Shown here one piece after another: positions 63,342 through 64,000 of a DNA stretch of 64,000 nucleotides. A model generated the notes under the pieces. It searched no databases. It was given only the letters and a program-made list of their open reading frames with translations, and was not told the origin of the DNA. The first letter of the stretch is position 1; every line of letters starts with the position of its first letter. The position numbers and the translations under genes are program-made. Source of the DNA: Semisulcospira habei (Eukaryota; Mollusca; Gastropoda; Semisulcospiridae). The stretch spans positions 136,774,640 through 136,838,639 of the forward strand of contig BTPG01000003.1 in NCBI GenBank assembly GCA_036245525.1, in the 5' to 3' direction.

Positions 63342-63430
63342 GGCTGACCAGGGTGACCCTGCGGGGAACTGAAAAGTAGTTAACCCCACCCAAGTCACAG
63401 TCACCCAGGGCAGACCCGGGTGGGGGGCGA
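63342..63430 (-). repeat. SINE family P fragment (copy d)
   Basis: GGGCTGACCAGGGTGACCCT to GCAGACCCGGGTGGGG, matching the 5' end of copies a-c. Confidence 0.7.
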
Positions 63431-63591
63431 GTAAATAGGAGAGGTAAGGCAGGGACGGATTTGAAGGGGGTGGGGGGGAGTGGTAAAAATGTTGACGCAC
63501 GCTTGGCATACACGGAGAGTCGCCCGCACCCTTCCATCCCCCCACCCCCTCCCCGATGCAGCCGATGTTGTCCCGATGATTGTTTGTTTCC

Positions 63592-63845
63592 TGGATGACT
63601 AGCCTGGCATCTTGAAAGGCGCCAAGCTAAGCTGACACTGCCCCTGAACTCTCACAGTCGTTAAAGGACAGCAGTTTCCCCTCTATTCCTAACATCCCCC
63701 TCCCTCTCAACACTCCTCCCCCCCCTCCGCCCCCCCTCTCCCCCCCCCCCCCGTCAATATTAAGACTGGATCTGGGGGTGAAAATGTTTAACATAAGTTA
63801 ATGATAATTATGCACTTGCATCTGTCTTCAATGCACTGGTCAAGA
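63592..63845. repeat. Dispersed repeat, partner of 22372-22605
   Basis: Shares GACTAGCCTGGCA, AACTCTCACAGTCGTTAAAG and GTCTTCAATGCACTGGTCA, with a longer C-rich middle. Confidence 0.75.
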
Positions 63846-63849
63846 GTAA

Positions 63850-64000
63850 TGGAAATAAAAGAGCCGAAAGCCGGTTCCGCGAGTGTCGTCTATACCGGCA
63901 ATTGAAGGAATAAATGACGGAACATCTGCAGAAAATATGAGATACTTTCATAACTACAGAAAATATGAGACACCTGTATAACTGCAGCAAATATAAGATA
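63850..64000. repeat. Dispersed repeat, partner of 25868-25985
   Basis: AAAAGAGCCGAAAGCCG and two tandem ACAGAAAATATGAGA-like motifs; runs off the window end. Confidence 0.6.

Overview
The window is repeat-dense eukaryotic DNA from an invertebrate, most likely a marine mollusc or another lophotrochozoan. The evidence is spliced gene fragments with GT/AG boundaries, tRNA-derived SINEs whose tails contain GACGTTAA, several APE-type LINE families, a Ty3/gypsy element, palindromic MITEs and many long microsatellites. Nothing looks prokaryotic. Species cannot be fixed from the sequence alone.

Layout. 1-3.9 kb: palindromic elements and two exons of an ISG12/IFI27-like gene. 3.9-18.5 kb: a 12.5 kb array of seven near-identical repeat units, two in minus and five in plus orientation, bounded by a 1.05 kb direct repeat. 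18.5-27.9 kb: minisatellite, TIR element, LINE and SINE fragments, and the broken C-terminal half of a large Cys-rich protein. 27.9-34.3 kb: an apparently intact Ty3/gypsy LTR retrotransposon nested inside a SINE. 34.5-41.8 kb: decayed LINE, SINE and hairpin elements and one candidate first exon. 41.8-46 kb: two LINEs flanking the last two exons of a host gene that looks like a PH-domain protein (minus strand). 46-58 kb: tandem repeats, an SGNH-type LINE ORF1, and LINEs, one carrying a SINE with a clean 12-bp target duplication. 58.7-61 kb: decayed N-terminal part of the same kind of Cys-rich multicopy protein seen at 24.5-25.6 kb. 61-64 kb: tandem duplication, LINE endonuclease fragment, and a second, broken ISG12-like copy.

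Main result. Every unit of the 4.9-17.4 kb array carries, 55 nt from its constant end, a 110-nt sequence that folds as a type I hammerhead ribozyme: core CTGATGA and GAAA, stem I GGTTCC/GGGACC, stem II closed by G-C, stem III ACGCC/GGCGT, and a GTC cleavage site. All seven copies keep it. Units share one end (TTTTACCA), are shortened at the other, and contain a 33-bp minisatellite. This fits a large non-autonomous ribozyme-bearing retroelement, related in principle to retrozymes or Penelope-like elements, but with 2.3-2.7 kb monomers and no visible reverse transcriptase.

How the parts relate. Host coding content is small: the ISG12-like exons, the PH-like terminal exons and one C2-C2 exon. 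The rest is mobile DNA. The LTR element is the only complete autonomous-looking element. The LINEs are truncated or frameshifted but show which machinery could have mobilised the SINEs.
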